DNA from: Closterium sp. NIES-65
Lineage: Eukaryota; Streptophyta; Zygnematophyceae; Desmidiales; Closteriaceae
Length of the DNA: 64,000 nucleotides
Direction of reading: 5' to 3'
NCBI GenBank assembly: GCA_948144175.1
Contig: CANXME010002334.1
Coordinates: 62,001 to 126,000 of the forward strand
Shown: positions 22,001 through 32,404 of the stretch, piece after piece
How the letters are laid out: every line of letters begins with the position of its first letter
Position numbering within the stretch: the first letter of the stretch is position 1
Position numbers and translations under genes: made by a program
Notes under the pieces: model-generated
What the model saw: the letters and a program-made list of their open reading frames with translations, nothing else
The model's database searches: none
What the model was told of the DNA's origin: nothing

Positions 22001-24306
22001 CTCTCTCATTCGCCGCTCTCAGTCGCTTTCAATCTCTGTGTTGTACTCTTGTTAGAAAGCATGTTGTTGGCTGAAAAGGGCAGAAAACCACAAGTGCTAC
22101 AGTGCTGCCCCCACCCTCTTCGCCCCGACCCCCAGTGTCTGTGCCCCCCTCCCTCTCCTGCAGCGTCTTCCCGTGACGTAGTTTTATATGAACTCTTTCA
22201 CTCCTCTCGTCTCCCCTCCTCCTGCTGTGCCCCTCGCCCGCAGCTTTTCTTTCTTCCAGGGTTTTGAATGAAGTGGTACGGAACAGGCACATTGATTCCC
22301 TCCCTCTTCCCGGAATCCCACTCCCATTTCCCCCTGGCCTGCTGTGCTGCAGCTTCTTCAAGTGGTTTGAAGTGGACGAAGCCACCCAGGGCACCTCACC
22401 ACCCGATGATGTGAGTCAGAGCGGTGGGAGGGGGGGGATCATGTCAGTCAGAGCGGTGGGAGGGGGGGGATCATGTCAGTCAGAGCGGTGGGAGGGGGGG
22501 GATCATGTCAGTCAGAGCGGTGGGAGGGGGGATCATATGAGTTATAGCGACAGTGATAGATATGAAGGATGATGGGGATTTTTCCCCGGCCCCACTCCCT
22601 GCCAATCGGCCCATCACTCTTCCTCACTGCTCCATGGCAGTCCAACTATTTTCTCGTGGCACCTGGAAGGAAAGAAATAAACGTTCTCACTGCTCTGTGC
22701 CGCTCCGCTCTGTCGCTCTGCCGCTCTGCCCCTCTGCCTCTCTGCCTCCCTGTCTCTTCCACACGAATGTGCCGCTGTGCCTCTCCTCCGCTGTGCCTCT
22801 CCTCCGCTGTGCCTCTTCTCCGCTGTGCCTCTTCTCCGCTGTGCCTCTTCTCCGCTGTGCCTCTTCTCCGCTGTGCCTCTTCTCCGCTGTGCCTCTCCTC
22901 CACTGTGCCTCTTCTCCGCTGTGCCTCTTCTCCGCTGTGCCTCTTCTCCGCTGTGCCTCTACTCCGCTGTGCCTCTCCTCCGCTGTGCCTCTCCTCCGCT
23001 GTGGCAGGTGGCAGAGCTGATCAAGGACGATGTGTGGGTCAACGCGCTGAATCACTACCTGCAGGTGCGATAAGGGGGCGGATGTGCGATGAGGGGGCGG
23101 ATGTGCGATGAGGGGGCGGATGTGCGATGAGGGGGCGAATGTGCGATGAGGGGGCGGATGTGCGATGAGGGGGCGGATGTGCGATGAGGGGGCGAATGTG
23201 CGATGAGGGGGCGGATGTGCGATGAGGGGGCGGATGTGCGATGAGGGGGCGGATGTGCGATGAGGGGGCGGATGTGCGATGAGGGGGCGGATGTGCGATG
23301 AGGGGGCGGATGTGCGATGAGGGGGCGAATGTGCGATGAGGGGGCGAATGTGCGATGAGGGGGCGGATGTGCGATGAGGGGGCGGATGTGCGATGAGGGG
23401 GCGGATGTGCGATGAGGGGGCGGGTGGAGGGTGACTGGGGAGGCATTGCGGTGAATGGGGAGGGAAGGGTGGCAGGTGGCGGAGCTGATCGAGGACGATG
23501 TGTGGGCCACCCCGCTGCAGCACTACCTGCATGTGGGGAGGGAGGGCAGGTGGGAGGGCGGGGGTGGAGGGGGCGGGGGAATGGGGAGGATGAATGGGGA
23601 GGATGAATGGGGAGGATGAATGGGGAGGATGAATGGGGAGGGAAGGGTGTATGAGTGAGGAACGAAGAGCTCTTGAGGTGTATCAGAACATCAGTTGCAC
23701 TGGTTGTTATGTGGGAGTGTGATATTCTCACATGCTAACTCCAACCCTCCCCCCCCCCCCTCTTACCTTCCCCCACGCCACCTGTTGTATGGCAATGATT
23801 TTGCGTCAGCTCCGTGGGTGGGGAAGATAATCCTCTTCTGTGCAGAATTAGAAGCGTTACTGCTCACTGTGGTTCCTCCCTTGCTGATTATGCTCTCTCC
23901 CTCGTGCCATGGCATTGCAGGAAGGGGAGGATTTTGAGGGAGATGAGGATGAGGAAGATGAGGAGGGGGGTGAGGGGGAGGAAGGGGAGGAGGACGACGA
24001 TGAAGATGGCGATGGGGAGGAGGTGAGTTGCCTGTGCATCACGTTTCATGTTGAAGGTTCGTTTGTTGTTTGCTTGTTTGTTTTTTTCAAAGTGAGCTTC
24101 AAGCCTGCTAAGATGAGCTTTCCTTGTTTGGAGGTTGTCAATATTCATGGGGTGAGTGGAGTGGGTGAGTGCGATATATACTATGGTGGATAAGTGAAAC
24201 TGTCTTCTCGTGGGTGTCGTCATCACCAGCCATTCCATCTAACAACCATTCGCATTTCCCCCACCTCTTCTGTCCATCGCAGGAGGCAGAGGAAGATGAG
24301 GGATGA
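19078..24306 (+). CDS. NAP1-related / SET histone chaperone (NRP type)
   Basis: Exons: 19078-19146, 19533-19655, 19839-19889, one of four candidates (20191-20262, 20336-20407, 20493-20564, 20648-20719), 21255-21368, 21896-21963, 22353-22410, 23008-23064, 23921-24022 and 24283-24306. All phases join, giving about 245 residues; plant NRP1/2 are about 250. Blocks matching NRP/SET are EASDKVLEVEQKYNKLKRP, FWMTV, FFTEEDRQ, DVEDYKDIKSGYSITF, FAENPYFSN, SFFKWF and an acidic tail (EGEDFEGDEDEEDEEGGEGE) of about 40 residues. The family forms dimers that bind H2A-H2B/H3-H4 and act in nucleosome assembly. Gly-Tyr-Ser-Ile-Thr-Phe is the earmuff-domain signature. The start is the first in-frame ATG, 12 codons before TAIQDELDK. 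Multiple exon copies make alternative splicing possible. Confidence 0.95.
19395..19460 (+). pseudogene. Echo of chaperone exon 2 (5' part)
   Basis: 19400-19455 repeats the acceptor and VNEEASDKVLEVEQKYNKL almost exactly, including about 20 bp of preceding intron, then diverges without a donor. The functional exon is 19533-19655. Confidence 0.9.
20191..20719 (+). repeat. Four tandem 72-nt exon copies (chaperone exon 4 cassette)
   Basis: Copies at 20191-20262, 20336-20407, 20493-20564 and 20648-20719 each encode 24 residues of the form VLEYLRGLDVEDYKDIKSGY plus SITF. Each is preceded by a CAG acceptor with a pyrimidine tract and followed by GT (gtgcca, gtgcta, gtgcca, gtacgt). All are open and of phase 0. 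Variants: copy 1 M/K, copy 2 A-V/T, copy 3 C, copy 4 L. Copy 4 has the strongest donor. Confidence 0.9.
21065..21190 (+). pseudogene. Echo of chaperone exon 5 with internal triplication
   Basis: Repeats TFAENPYFSNKELTKSYKYT, then has EGTANV three times in an 18-bp repeat, and then loses the exon end and donor. The functional copy is 21255-21368. Confidence 0.85.
21351..21500 (+). repeat. 25-bp repeat of exon 5 end plus donor, 6 copies
   Basis: The unit gagtggaaggagggcatg|gtgagac spans the last 18 nt of exon 5 and its donor. Six copies alternate between aag and ggg variants, so they pair into a 50-bp higher-order unit. Each keeps ATG|gtgaga. Confidence 0.9.
21740..21845. repeat. 18-bp minisatellite (cccatcatccgcccctca), about 6 copies
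   Basis: Pyrimidine-rich intron array upstream of exon 21896-21963. It may serve as its polypyrimidine tract. Confidence 0.85.
22405..22540 (+). repeat. Repeat of about 32 bp carrying the donor of exon 22353-22410, 4 copies
   Basis: The unit gtcagtcagagcggtgggag plus a G-run begins at the gtgagtcaga donor of this exon. It is another donor-derived array. Confidence 0.8.
22770..23004. repeat. 16-bp minisatellite (cctcttctccgctgtg), about 14 copies
   Basis: Pyrimidine-rich array running straight into the CAG acceptor of exon 23008-23064, so it forms an extended polypyrimidine tract. Confidence 0.93.
23068..23425. repeat. 19-bp minisatellite (gatgtgcgatgagggggcg), about 18 copies
   Basis: Starts inside the donor region of exon 23008-23064 (gtgcgata) and ends just before a second copy of that exon (23474-23530). 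Confidence 0.95.
23465..23660 (+). pseudogene. Echo of chaperone exon 8, then a 13-bp repeat
   Basis: 23474-23530 encodes VAELIEDDVWATPLQHYLH, is 57 nt long like the functional exon, and has a CAG acceptor and a gtgggg donor. It could in principle be an alternative exon. 23574-23640 is a 13-bp array (gaatggggaggat). Confidence 0.8.
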
Positions 24307-24830
24307 AGGCTGAAAGCCTTTTCACCTCTCATGTCACTCTATGGACAGGTGCTGGTTCTTTTCCCCAGTGGGGGGGATTGGAGATGGGGCTCAGTAGACC
24401 GCTGTCAGCGGCTGCCATTCCAAGAAGTGGATAGGGTTGTAGAAAATGTGCACTCTGCACTCCTACCTTCCCATCCCATCCCACCGCTCACTCTTTCATC
24501 CTTGGGACGTGCTATGCCATTTGCAGTGCACAGAAGGGTTGCCCTTGGCCTGGTACTACTAGTATGGCTCTGTGGTGCAAATCCTAGATTGACTTTTGAG
24601 TCGACTCAAAAGTGGCCTGGTACTAGTATGGCTCTGTGGTGCAAATCCTAGATTGAGCCAGAGGGCGCATGGCATGCTGCCATGGGGGAATGGGTTACTG
24701 AAGTCACTGGTTCAATTGTGAGATGCATGGCAAACAGACTAACATACATCTGTACTACTAAAGCAATCTTTTCTCAACAGCTTCCTGACTGTACAATGCC
24801 AGCACACAACTGCCTCTTCTACATTCTAGT
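24307..24830. other. Convergent 3' flanks with palindrome inside a 45-bp duplication
   Basis: The 524 bp lie between the chaperone stop and the CHRD-like stop. TTTTGAGTCGACTCAAAA at 24594-24611 is flanked by direct copies of ggcctggtactactagtatg... (24547-24592 and 24614-24656). No gene seen. Confidence 0.8.
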
Positions 24831-25508
24831 CTACCAGTTCTTCCATACACCCCAGCCCAGGGGAACCTTGGCAAACTGCCCTCGGGCAGACCCCGCAGGC
24901 AGGCTAGCAGAGGAAACAACAGAATAGAAGTTCTTAGGCTTGGCAGAAATAGCCTCGAACACTGCCTTGTAGCTCTTTCCATTGGCTGTTGTCAGACCAC
25001 TCACGTTCTGCCACGTGCCATTGAAGCTGTAGGTGTAGACAGGCACGGAAGCAGGCTTGGCGCCGATCCCGGACCTCCTTGCACCCTGCCCCCAGGCGTT
25101 CCCTGTCGCGATGGCTCCCACGGTACCAGTGACGTTAATCCACGTGGCAGAAGGTGAGAGTTCGAGCACGACAGCGCCTGAGGTCTTGGCGGCCCCGCTG
25201 TTGATGGTAACCATGGTTGGGATCTCTGGGGAAGAAACCTGGATGGTTACATTGTAACGGATGTCGAAAGTAGAGGTGTTGGTTTTGATGAGGGCGAGGC
25301 TGACGCGTCCAGCAGAGTTGACGTCGCCGGTAACTTGGCCGGTCTGGTTGACGATATTGACGCCCAGAAGAACCGCCTCTACTGCGCCTGCAATCTTGGG
25401 CGGGAACTTGTACTTGGCGCTGTTGTTGTTGGGTTTCTGGCAGGCGACTTGCGAAATGGCAAGGAGAGATAGAAGGACGACAGACAGGGCGGTTTTGCTG
25501 AAACCCAT
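24831..25508 (-). CDS. Secreted CHRD-like domain protein, intronless
   Basis: 225 residues. A signal peptide is evident (basic start, then ALSVVLLSLLAISQVA, cleaved near AC-QK). The rest reads as a CHRD-type beta domain: AGAVEAVLLGVNIVNQTGQV, a VSLALIKTN strand, VVLELSPSATWINVTG and the C-terminal FYSVVSSASLPAGSARGQFA, which matches the conserved 'F-Y-x-x-hhS....P-G-x-x-R-G-Q' end of CHRD domains. Several N-x-S/T sites suggest glycosylation. CHRD proteins are secreted; function in plants is not established. A paralogue with introns lies at 32405-33817 beyond the pyruvate kinase gene. A TATA-like TATAAAT lies 166 bp upstream. Confidence 0.8.
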   Translation of the reverse strand: MGFSKTALSVVLLSLLAISQVACQKPNNNSAKYKFPPKIAGAVEAVLLGVNIVNQTGQVTGDVNSAGRVSLALIKTNTSTFDIRYNVTIQVSSPEIPTMVTINSGAAKTSGAVVLELSPSATWINVTGTVGAIATGNAWGQGARRSGIGAKPASVPVYTYSFNGTWQNVSGLTTANGKSYKAVFEAISAKPKNFYSVVSSASLPAGSARGQFAKVPLGWGVWKNW

Positions 25509-25673
25509 AGCTAAGATACTCGTTCGAGACGTTTTGGGGAAGTTTAAGTGAGGCTTGCAGGGCTATGCTTGGTGACAAGAGCTAGGAAGCTTGCAGAAAG
25601 TTGGTAACTAGTATTGATCGGGAATGAATGCTCTGCTGTGTTTGGTGATGACTGGAAAGTGTGGTGGTTCCAA

Positions 25674-25680
25674 ATTTATA
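25674..25680 (-). promoter_or_regulatory. TATA-like box of the CHRD-like gene
   Basis: TATAAAT on the minus strand, 166 bp before the start codon at 25508. Placement is plausible for an inducible secreted-protein gene. Confidence 0.5.
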
Positions 25681-26900
25681 GATGTTCTCAAATGGAGCAA
25701 TTTCTATCCCGAGTCGGGCTGTTGAAAGCCCGCGCCGCATGAAGCTGTGCTGTACACAACAACATGGGACCCCCACCGTCCGCGAGTGGGCGATTTGTTG
25801 ACGGTGACACGTTACCTTTGGATGGAAACTAGCTTCGCAGAAGGATGCGAAGCTCGCAGGCCACTCGTTCAGATTGTCGCGACGTCAAAGCCACCACAAT
25901 GTAGCTCCCGTTTCCGGTTGCCGACAGTCGGTCTATGTCGCCTCGCCAACAATGGTGCTGTAAATTCTTCGCTCGGCGCCGGCAAACCGTTCGAGCAGGG
26001 TCTAGGGTAACTTCGCAATTACCTCGTTAGTGCCAACTTCGTATCCTCACCTGTTACTGTAACCAACTCGCATCTGCGATGTGAATGTCGTACGTGGCGT
26101 AGTGTTATCGAGTTAGATCCCTATTCCAATCTCATTGGGTGGTATTAAATCCACGTGTCCTATACTGGATGGACAAACATTGCTTTATCTGCGATTCCGA
26201 AATTGTGTAACTTTATGTCCTCGCGTGCTTCGCTAGCCCCAGCATCGACTGTGTAACACGATGTGGTGTGAAGATGCGAAACCGAGGCAGGCCAGAAACC
26301 CTCTTACTAAACCCCCAGCTGGCCAGGAAGTCTGCGTAAGCCACTCCGCCACACGTACGACTCGAGGTTGTCGTCAGGCCAATCATCTATCGAGAGTCCC
26401 TTTTGCCGAGCCTCAACCAAATCAGCCTATCTTTGGGCAAACAGGCTCACCTTCTGATCTTCCCGAACCAGACCACTTGTGGGATTTGTGGCTGTGTGTG
26501 CAATCACAACAAAGCCGTACCTCGTTCGCGGAATCATTCCGAGTGTCAATGTCCGAACCTCATCCGTCAGTCACAGTCGCGGAGAGGCAGCTCCTCCACT
26601 AGATGCACTGGCTGGAGGGGTTTTCATGACAGGTAAGGTGCGGTTGAATTCGGTGAAGGAATCGTACCGCTTTAAGGAGCACAGCATCGTACTCAACCGT
26701 TGGTACCCAACGAAGAAGTGACACGCCTGATCTGCTCGATTTCTGATTTAGGAAGCTGTGGCTCTCTTGACAGTGGTCTTCTGATTCAGCATCCCAGCAG
26801 CAGCTGCCTTGGGAGTGTCACTTGGCTTGTGTGGCTCTTATCTCGGTGATTCTGTGCCGATCCCGCAGAAGCAGCTGATCGGTTTATTTCTTCGCACTGC

Positions 26901-26907
26901 TATAAAG
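26901..26907 (+). promoter_or_regulatory. TATA-like box of the pyruvate kinase gene
   Basis: TATAAAG, 157 bp upstream of the start codon at 27058. Confidence 0.45.
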
Positions 26908-27057
26908 TCCTGAATTATCCGGATAACGTAGCAGTGTGCAGCAATTGCTCCTTTTCGCCGGGTTTAGTTTGGTTCAGAGCCTGTTCATTCTCGTCCTAGG
27001 TCCAGAGAGCATCGTATCGTATCGACCTAATCAGCGAAATCTCAACCGACGGTCAAG

Positions 27058-30000
27058 ATGGTTGGGATGCAGATCGACGAGCTTCTGACCTCAGACGAGC
27101 ATGCCGTCGCCAAGACTAAGATTATCTGCACTCTCGGGCCGAAATCCCGAGAAGTCCCTATCCTGGAGAACCTGCTTCGCGCGGGAATGAGCGTCGCGCG
27201 CTTTAATTTCTCTCACGGTTCGCACGACTACCATCAGGAGACCCTGGACAATCTTCGCACAGCGTCCGCCAATACCGGCATCATGTGCGCCGTGCTGCTG
27301 GATACCAAGGTAAATTAAAACGTTGTTAGGTTATTAATGCTTATGTATCGATAGCGACCCTTTTTCAAAGGTCACCTGTTTGATTCCTTCATCATGTGTT
27401 TCAGCAGCATATATTCATCGATTTTTTTCTCACATCTGAACATTTATTGGTATACTATCCGGCTTTCTATTGGCTTTATCCAGCAGTGGCCATGTTCTAT
27501 AGAATTCTTATATAGCCTTATACTCCCAGCAGCAATAGCCTTCCTCGGCTCGGCGCAGAGTGCTACATATCAATCGCCATCGCTCTCGACAAATGTCATT
27601 TCCACAGGCCCCCTTCCAATAGCATTCTGTCTGCGACATTCAGGCCTCCGGTGTGCTTGCGCAAGAGCGGAGGCTCGTATAGCTGCGCACGGGGCCCACC
27701 AGAACCGCACAGCTATGCGAACATGACCACGCGCGAACCCTATCCCCCCCAACCCCATTCGCATCCCCGACTCCGTCCACCCCCACTTCAGGGTCCTTGG
27801 AACATTATACTTAATTCCATATTTATTGTCTCTTGTTTCCCATCCATTCCATCCAACCCCCCCATTTCCCGCCCTCCCCTTCGTCCCTTCCACCTTACCA
27901 GGGTCCGGAGATCCGCACGGGGTTCCTGAAGGACGCCAGCTGGTGAAGGGGAACGAGGTGACGATAACGACGGACTACGACGCGCTGGGCGACGAGACCA
28001 CCATCGCCATGAGCTACAAGAGCCTCAGCCTGCCTGGACTCCTGGGTCCGTCGTCAATTTCAAGGCTAATTAAAAGACACCCCCCACCCCTTGTTACCCC
28101 GTCCACCCCCACCCCTTGTTACCCCGTCCACCCCCACCCCGCATCCCCTCCCTCTCTTTCCGCTCTCCCAGGGTCCGGAGATCCGCACGGGGTTCCTGAA
28201 GGACAGCAAGCCGGTGCAGCTGGTGAAGGGGAACGAGGTGACGATAACGACGGACTACGAGGCGCTGGGCGACGAGACCACCATCGCCATGAGCTACAAG
28301 AGCCTTCCCAGCGACGTCAAGCCCGGCGGACAGATTCTCTGCGCCGACGGGTCAATCACGCTCAGCGTGATCTCGTGCAACCCCGCGGCAGGGTGAGAAG
28401 CCGGTGCTACTTGTGGGGGATAATGGATGATATTTAGGCGCTTCATAGGTTGCCCCGATTTCCGAAGTTTCTTTTGGGATGCCTCAGGAGAGGTTGAGCG
28501 GGGGGAACTGGTTTTGTGTGCGGATGGGACGGGTCCATCGCGTTCAGGTAAGAGAGGGTGAGAGGTTGGTACCAGTCGTGGTAATGATTGCCTCAACTAT
28601 TGTTTTGAGGCGCTTCAATAGGCGTGAAGCTGGAAGGACAAATTGAGATCGCCGACGGGCCCATCCCGCCAGGCTCAGCGTGATTGTGTATCCCCAAGGA
28701 AGGCTGAGAGGCTGGTGCCAGACGCAGGAAGGGCGGGAATTCGGTGCTGCTACTTGGGTAGTGCAGGGCGAGCGGAAGAATGTGAGGTGGTCACGCTTCT
28801 CCGCTGTGCGGTTCCCTTCTGCCGCCATCCCCCTTCCTTCCCCCTCCCTGTTTCAACTATTGGCAGCATGGTGCGGTGCTGGTGTCCCCTTATCCACATC
28901 ACTTCCGCTCTCGTCCCCCCATCCCCCACATGTGGCTGGCAGCACGGTGCAGTGTCGGTGTGAGAACACGGCAGTGCTGGGCGAGCGCAAGAACGTGAAC
29001 CTGCCGGGCGTGATAGTGGACCTGCCGACCATCACGAGCAAGGACGAGGAGGACATCATGCAGTGGGGCGTGCCCAACCGCGTCGACTTCATTGCTGCTT
29101 CCTTCGTGCGCAAGGGGTCGGACCTTGGGATCATCCGCAAGCTGCTGGGACCCAAGTTCAGCAAGTCCATCCAGATCATCTCCAAGGTGAGATGAAACGC
29201 ACAGGTGTTCTGTACATGAGTCCGAGGTGTGATGTACTGGAACACAATTTCATTGCAAAACGTTCACTATAGACATGCAGGATTGGATGGATGGGATGTG
29301 AGTGTCATGGCATTCTGCAAAAACGAAATGGCAGAATGGAGGACCTTTTTGTAAGTATTTATTCCCATGGCACCTTGTGTGCTCTCGACATCCTTGACAG
29401 CTGGGGAACCAGGAGGGGCTGGTCAGCTCTGATGACCTTCTGCATGAGTGGCAAACATTATGTGGAATCTGGGTATAGTACTTAGTGCGTTTGTTACCCC
29501 GTGTGTTGCATCTCTTATTCCCCTTGGTTCCTCCCGAACAACAGGTGGAGAACCAGAAGGGATTGGTGAACTTTGATGACATTCTGCGCGAGTCAGACGG
29601 CATCATGGTCAATTCATTATGTAATACTCTGTCCTTTGCCACCCTGTGTGTTGCGTCTTTGATTCCCCTTCCTCCCCCCTGAGCAGGTGGAGAACCAGGA
29701 GGGGCTGGTGAACTTTGACGACATTCTGCGCGAGTCAGACGGCATCATGGTGGCTCGAGGCGACCTGGGCATGGAAATCCCCATCGAGAAAATCTTTCTC
29801 GCGCAGAAGATGATGATCCACAAGTGCAACGCTGCAGGTGAGCGATATGCTTGTAGTGAAGCGTACGTTAAAGGGTGTGTAGTGTAGATTTTGGAGATCC
29901 CCATCAAGAAGTTCTTTCTCGCACAGAAGATAATGATCCACAAGTGCAACGCCGCAGGTGAGGCAGGGCTTGTAGCGGGTGGGGCTTGTGGCATGGGGCA

Positions 30001-31568
30001 TTGTCAAGGGGACGGTCATTGTAGTGGCAGGACGTCAGATGAGGAGAACGGGAAAGGTGGAAATAATAAGCACGCACATGCTTCTACCAAGGCAATCCAT
30101 AACCAGCATCCCTTCCTCAAACCCCAACCTCCACCCTTCACCCTCTGCTCTCCTTCCTCCATCCGGGCAAGGCAAAGGTGAGAGCCACACAGCTGCTCGA
30201 GTCCATGACCAAATCGCCCTGCCTCACACGAGCCGCTCACATCACATGCACCACGTCCCCGATCCCACCTACCCCCGACTCCCCCCTACACCACTTTCTT
30301 GCTGCACACTCTCTACCTCTCCAGGCAAGCCCGTGGTGGCAGCGACGTAGATGCTCGAGTCCATGACCAAGTCCCTGCGCCCCATGCGAGCCACTCATAT
30401 GCACCACCTCACGTCCCCACTCTTCCCAACCCCCTCTCCCCAACCCACTCTCTCCCCTCGTCTCCAGGCAAGCCGGTGGTGACGGCCACACAGATGCTTG
30501 AATCCATGACCAAGTCCCCCCGCCCCACGCGTGCGGAGGCGACGGACGTGGCGAATGCAGTGCTGGACGGCACCGACGCCGTCATGCTGTCGGGGGAGAC
30601 GGCCGCGGGGTCATGGCCCGTGGAGGCCGTCACCGTGATGGCACGCATCTGCCGGGAGGCAGAGGCGTCGCTGGACTACCACTCCATCTTCAAGACCATC
30701 ATGGCCGAGGCTGCCATGCCCATGAGCCCCCTGGAGAGTCTGGCGTCTTCTGCTGTGCGCACCGCCAATAAGGTGAGCCGTGTTTCATGTTGTGTTGTTC
30801 AGGCGCCTTAAAAAGGGTGTGTGGGCAGTGGAGGCGGTGAGGCAGAGGCATCGCTGGACTACCACTCCATCTTCAAGACCATCATGGGCTGAAGCTCCCA
30901 TGCCCATGAGCCCGCTGGAGAGTCTCGCTTCGTCCGCTGTGCGCACTGCCAACAAGGTGAATTGTATTCCCTGCTTTTCCCCGCCCGTCAAATGCCACTA
31001 TCCTCCTATTCCTTTCCACCCTCCCTTTTTTTTGCCTTCTCCCTTCCAGATCCTCCCCCTGCTCCCCTTCCCCCCCTTCTACCTCCCCCTGTTCCCTGAG
31101 ATTTTATACTCTGCTCTGTTATGTCAAGTGCCAATTTGTGACTCACTTCGAAAACACACTATTCTCCACCCACTTCACCATCATCCCCAACCCATGCAAC
31201 CGTTCCCCCAGGCGCGTGCGGTGCTGATCATTGTGCTCACCAGGGGAGGCTCCACCGCCAAGCTAGTGGCCAAGTACCGCCCGCCCATGCCCATCCTCTC
31301 TGTAGCCGTCCCCGTTATGACGTCGGACGACCTCACGTGGTCCATTAGTGACGAGTCTCCTGCTAGGCACGCGCTTGTGTGCCGCGGTCTTGTCCCGTTG
31401 CTGGCCGAGGGGGCTGCCAGAGCCACGGATTCAGATACGACTGATGAGCTTATCTCTGCGGCGTTGAGAGCGGCCAAGCAGAGGGGGTTCTGCCGTGAAG
31501 GGGAGTCGGTGGTTGCTCTTCATCGCATCGGAAATGCGGCTGTGATCAAAATCATCTCGGTGAAGTAA
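27058..31568 (+). CDS. Pyruvate kinase, cytosolic plant type
   Basis: Exons: 27058-27309, 28172-28392, 28943-29186, 29687-29837, 30468-30772 and 31212-31568. All phases join, for 509 residues, the normal length. It catalyses phosphoenolpyruvate + ADP to pyruvate + ATP in glycolysis. Seen in order: [42 protein letters not shown], the B-domain text, [28 protein letters not shown], the active-site helix [60 protein letters not shown], and the C-domain [19 protein letters not shown] ending in [15 protein letters not shown]. No transit peptide is seen, so it is taken as cytosolic. Every intron but the first-to-second splice itself holds decayed exon copies, and none of those can replace the chosen exons without a frame break. 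Confidence 0.96.
27902..28050 (+). pseudogene. Echo of pyruvate kinase exon 2 (5' part)
   Basis: Matches the start of 28172-28392 including CAG and [11 protein letters not shown], then lacks 13 nt (the SKPVQ region), which shifts the frame to a stop. Confidence 0.9.
28428..28880 (+). pseudogene. Echoes of pyruvate kinase exons 2 and 3 with two palindromes
   Basis: Decayed copies of the exon 2 end (28515-28560 and 28625-28725) and of exon 3 starts (28770-28800 'GERKNV', 28860-28895). Palindrome-like words tttaggcgcttcata (28432-28446) and TTTTGAGGCGCTTCAATA (28603-28620) immediately precede copied exon text. Confidence 0.7.
29390..29615 (+). pseudogene. Two echoes of pyruvate kinase exon 4 (5' part)
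   Basis: 29545-29610 keeps [20 protein letters not shown] after an acceptor-like AACAG. 29397-29455 is an older, decayed copy of the same text. Confidence 0.85.
29888..29965 (+). pseudogene. Echo of pyruvate kinase exon 4 (3' part)
   Basis: Repeats [20 protein letters not shown] and the AAG|gtgag donor after a stop-containing start. Confidence 0.85.
30165..30400 (+). pseudogene. Two echoes of pyruvate kinase exon 5 (5' part)
   Basis: 30168-30235 and 30322-30395 repeat [16 protein letters not shown]. The second has TAG in place of CAG (Gln to stop), and the first is frame-broken. Confidence 0.85.
30797..30960 (+). pseudogene. Palindrome followed by an echo of pyruvate kinase exon 5 (3' part)
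   Basis: TTCAGGCGCCTTAAAA at 30798-30813 precedes a copy (30822-30955) of the [16 protein letters not shown]...SAVRTANK exon end. An extra base makes ATGGGCTGA, a premature stop. Confidence 0.88.
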
Positions 31569-32404
31569 TTTGGACAGGGTGCTTTCTTTGAATGGTTTAT
31601 TAGCTATTTTCTTGCGCTTTGAACTATCTCCGGAACTTAGTCCGGAAATTGTAGTGTCCTGCAAATCAGGCGTGCTTGAGTTTGGAAGCATTGGAGCGAA
31701 GATCCAATAAATAACTTGTCAAAGTCAATTTGCTCTCAGCACTTTCTATAAACTGATTTTGAGTCTATTACAGAGGATTTACCCGTTTGTAGAACATACT
31801 CGTCAGAAAAACACATTACATAATTTTTGCTTCATGCGTCCTTCAACTCTGACGGCTAATGCTTGACGAACCAGTTACATGGGAGCCTGAATTCGCACTT
31901 GCCCTGGCAAACTTGCGTCGCCTCTTGTCCCCCCAACTTTTCGTCAATTCGCATGCACGATCCTCATCCCACCTCAGGAGATGGCGGCGACTCGTGTCGA
32001 CGGATGTGAGGGGCGGGCACAACAAATGCGAGCCACCGACATGGAAGGCGACATGCGAGGAACCAGGCAACGCACGACCGGGAATGCGAAATCACACTTA
32101 TGTTTCGCGAATTAGTGATACCCGCCCCTCCTCCCCAAACCTATCCGCGAATCCATCCGCTGATTTTCCGCCAAAAGATAATGCGGAGCGCGCGAAATGA
32201 CGCATCCAACGCGATTCGGGGGATTCATCGCTTTTCTCCCCCAACCTCAACCCAACCCATCTCCACCAGAATTTCCCATCCCCCGCAGAATTTGCCTCCA
32301 GAAGCTCATCAAGTTCTTGGAAAATAACGCTCATCAAGTCAACTTCAGAATCTCTGAATCACTGGTCTCCTGAACCTGCGGTCTCCGGAATGCGGAATTC
32401 CACC
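31569..32404. other. Intergenic, promoter side of the second CHRD-like gene
   Basis: Pyruvate kinase 3' flank and upstream region of the 32405 start. No gene or strong repeat seen. Confidence 0.55.

Larger units (their letters stand above)
25509..27057. other. Divergent intergenic region, CHRD-like (-) and pyruvate kinase (+)
   Basis: About 1.5 kb with no recognisable gene. Short ORFs at 26261-26721 show no family signature and no splice-linked continuation. Confidence 0.6.

Noticed and set aside
22687..23731. Pro/His/Ser-rich ORFs on the minus strand
   Set aside because: Antisense translations of the 16-bp and 19-bp arrays in chaperone introns.
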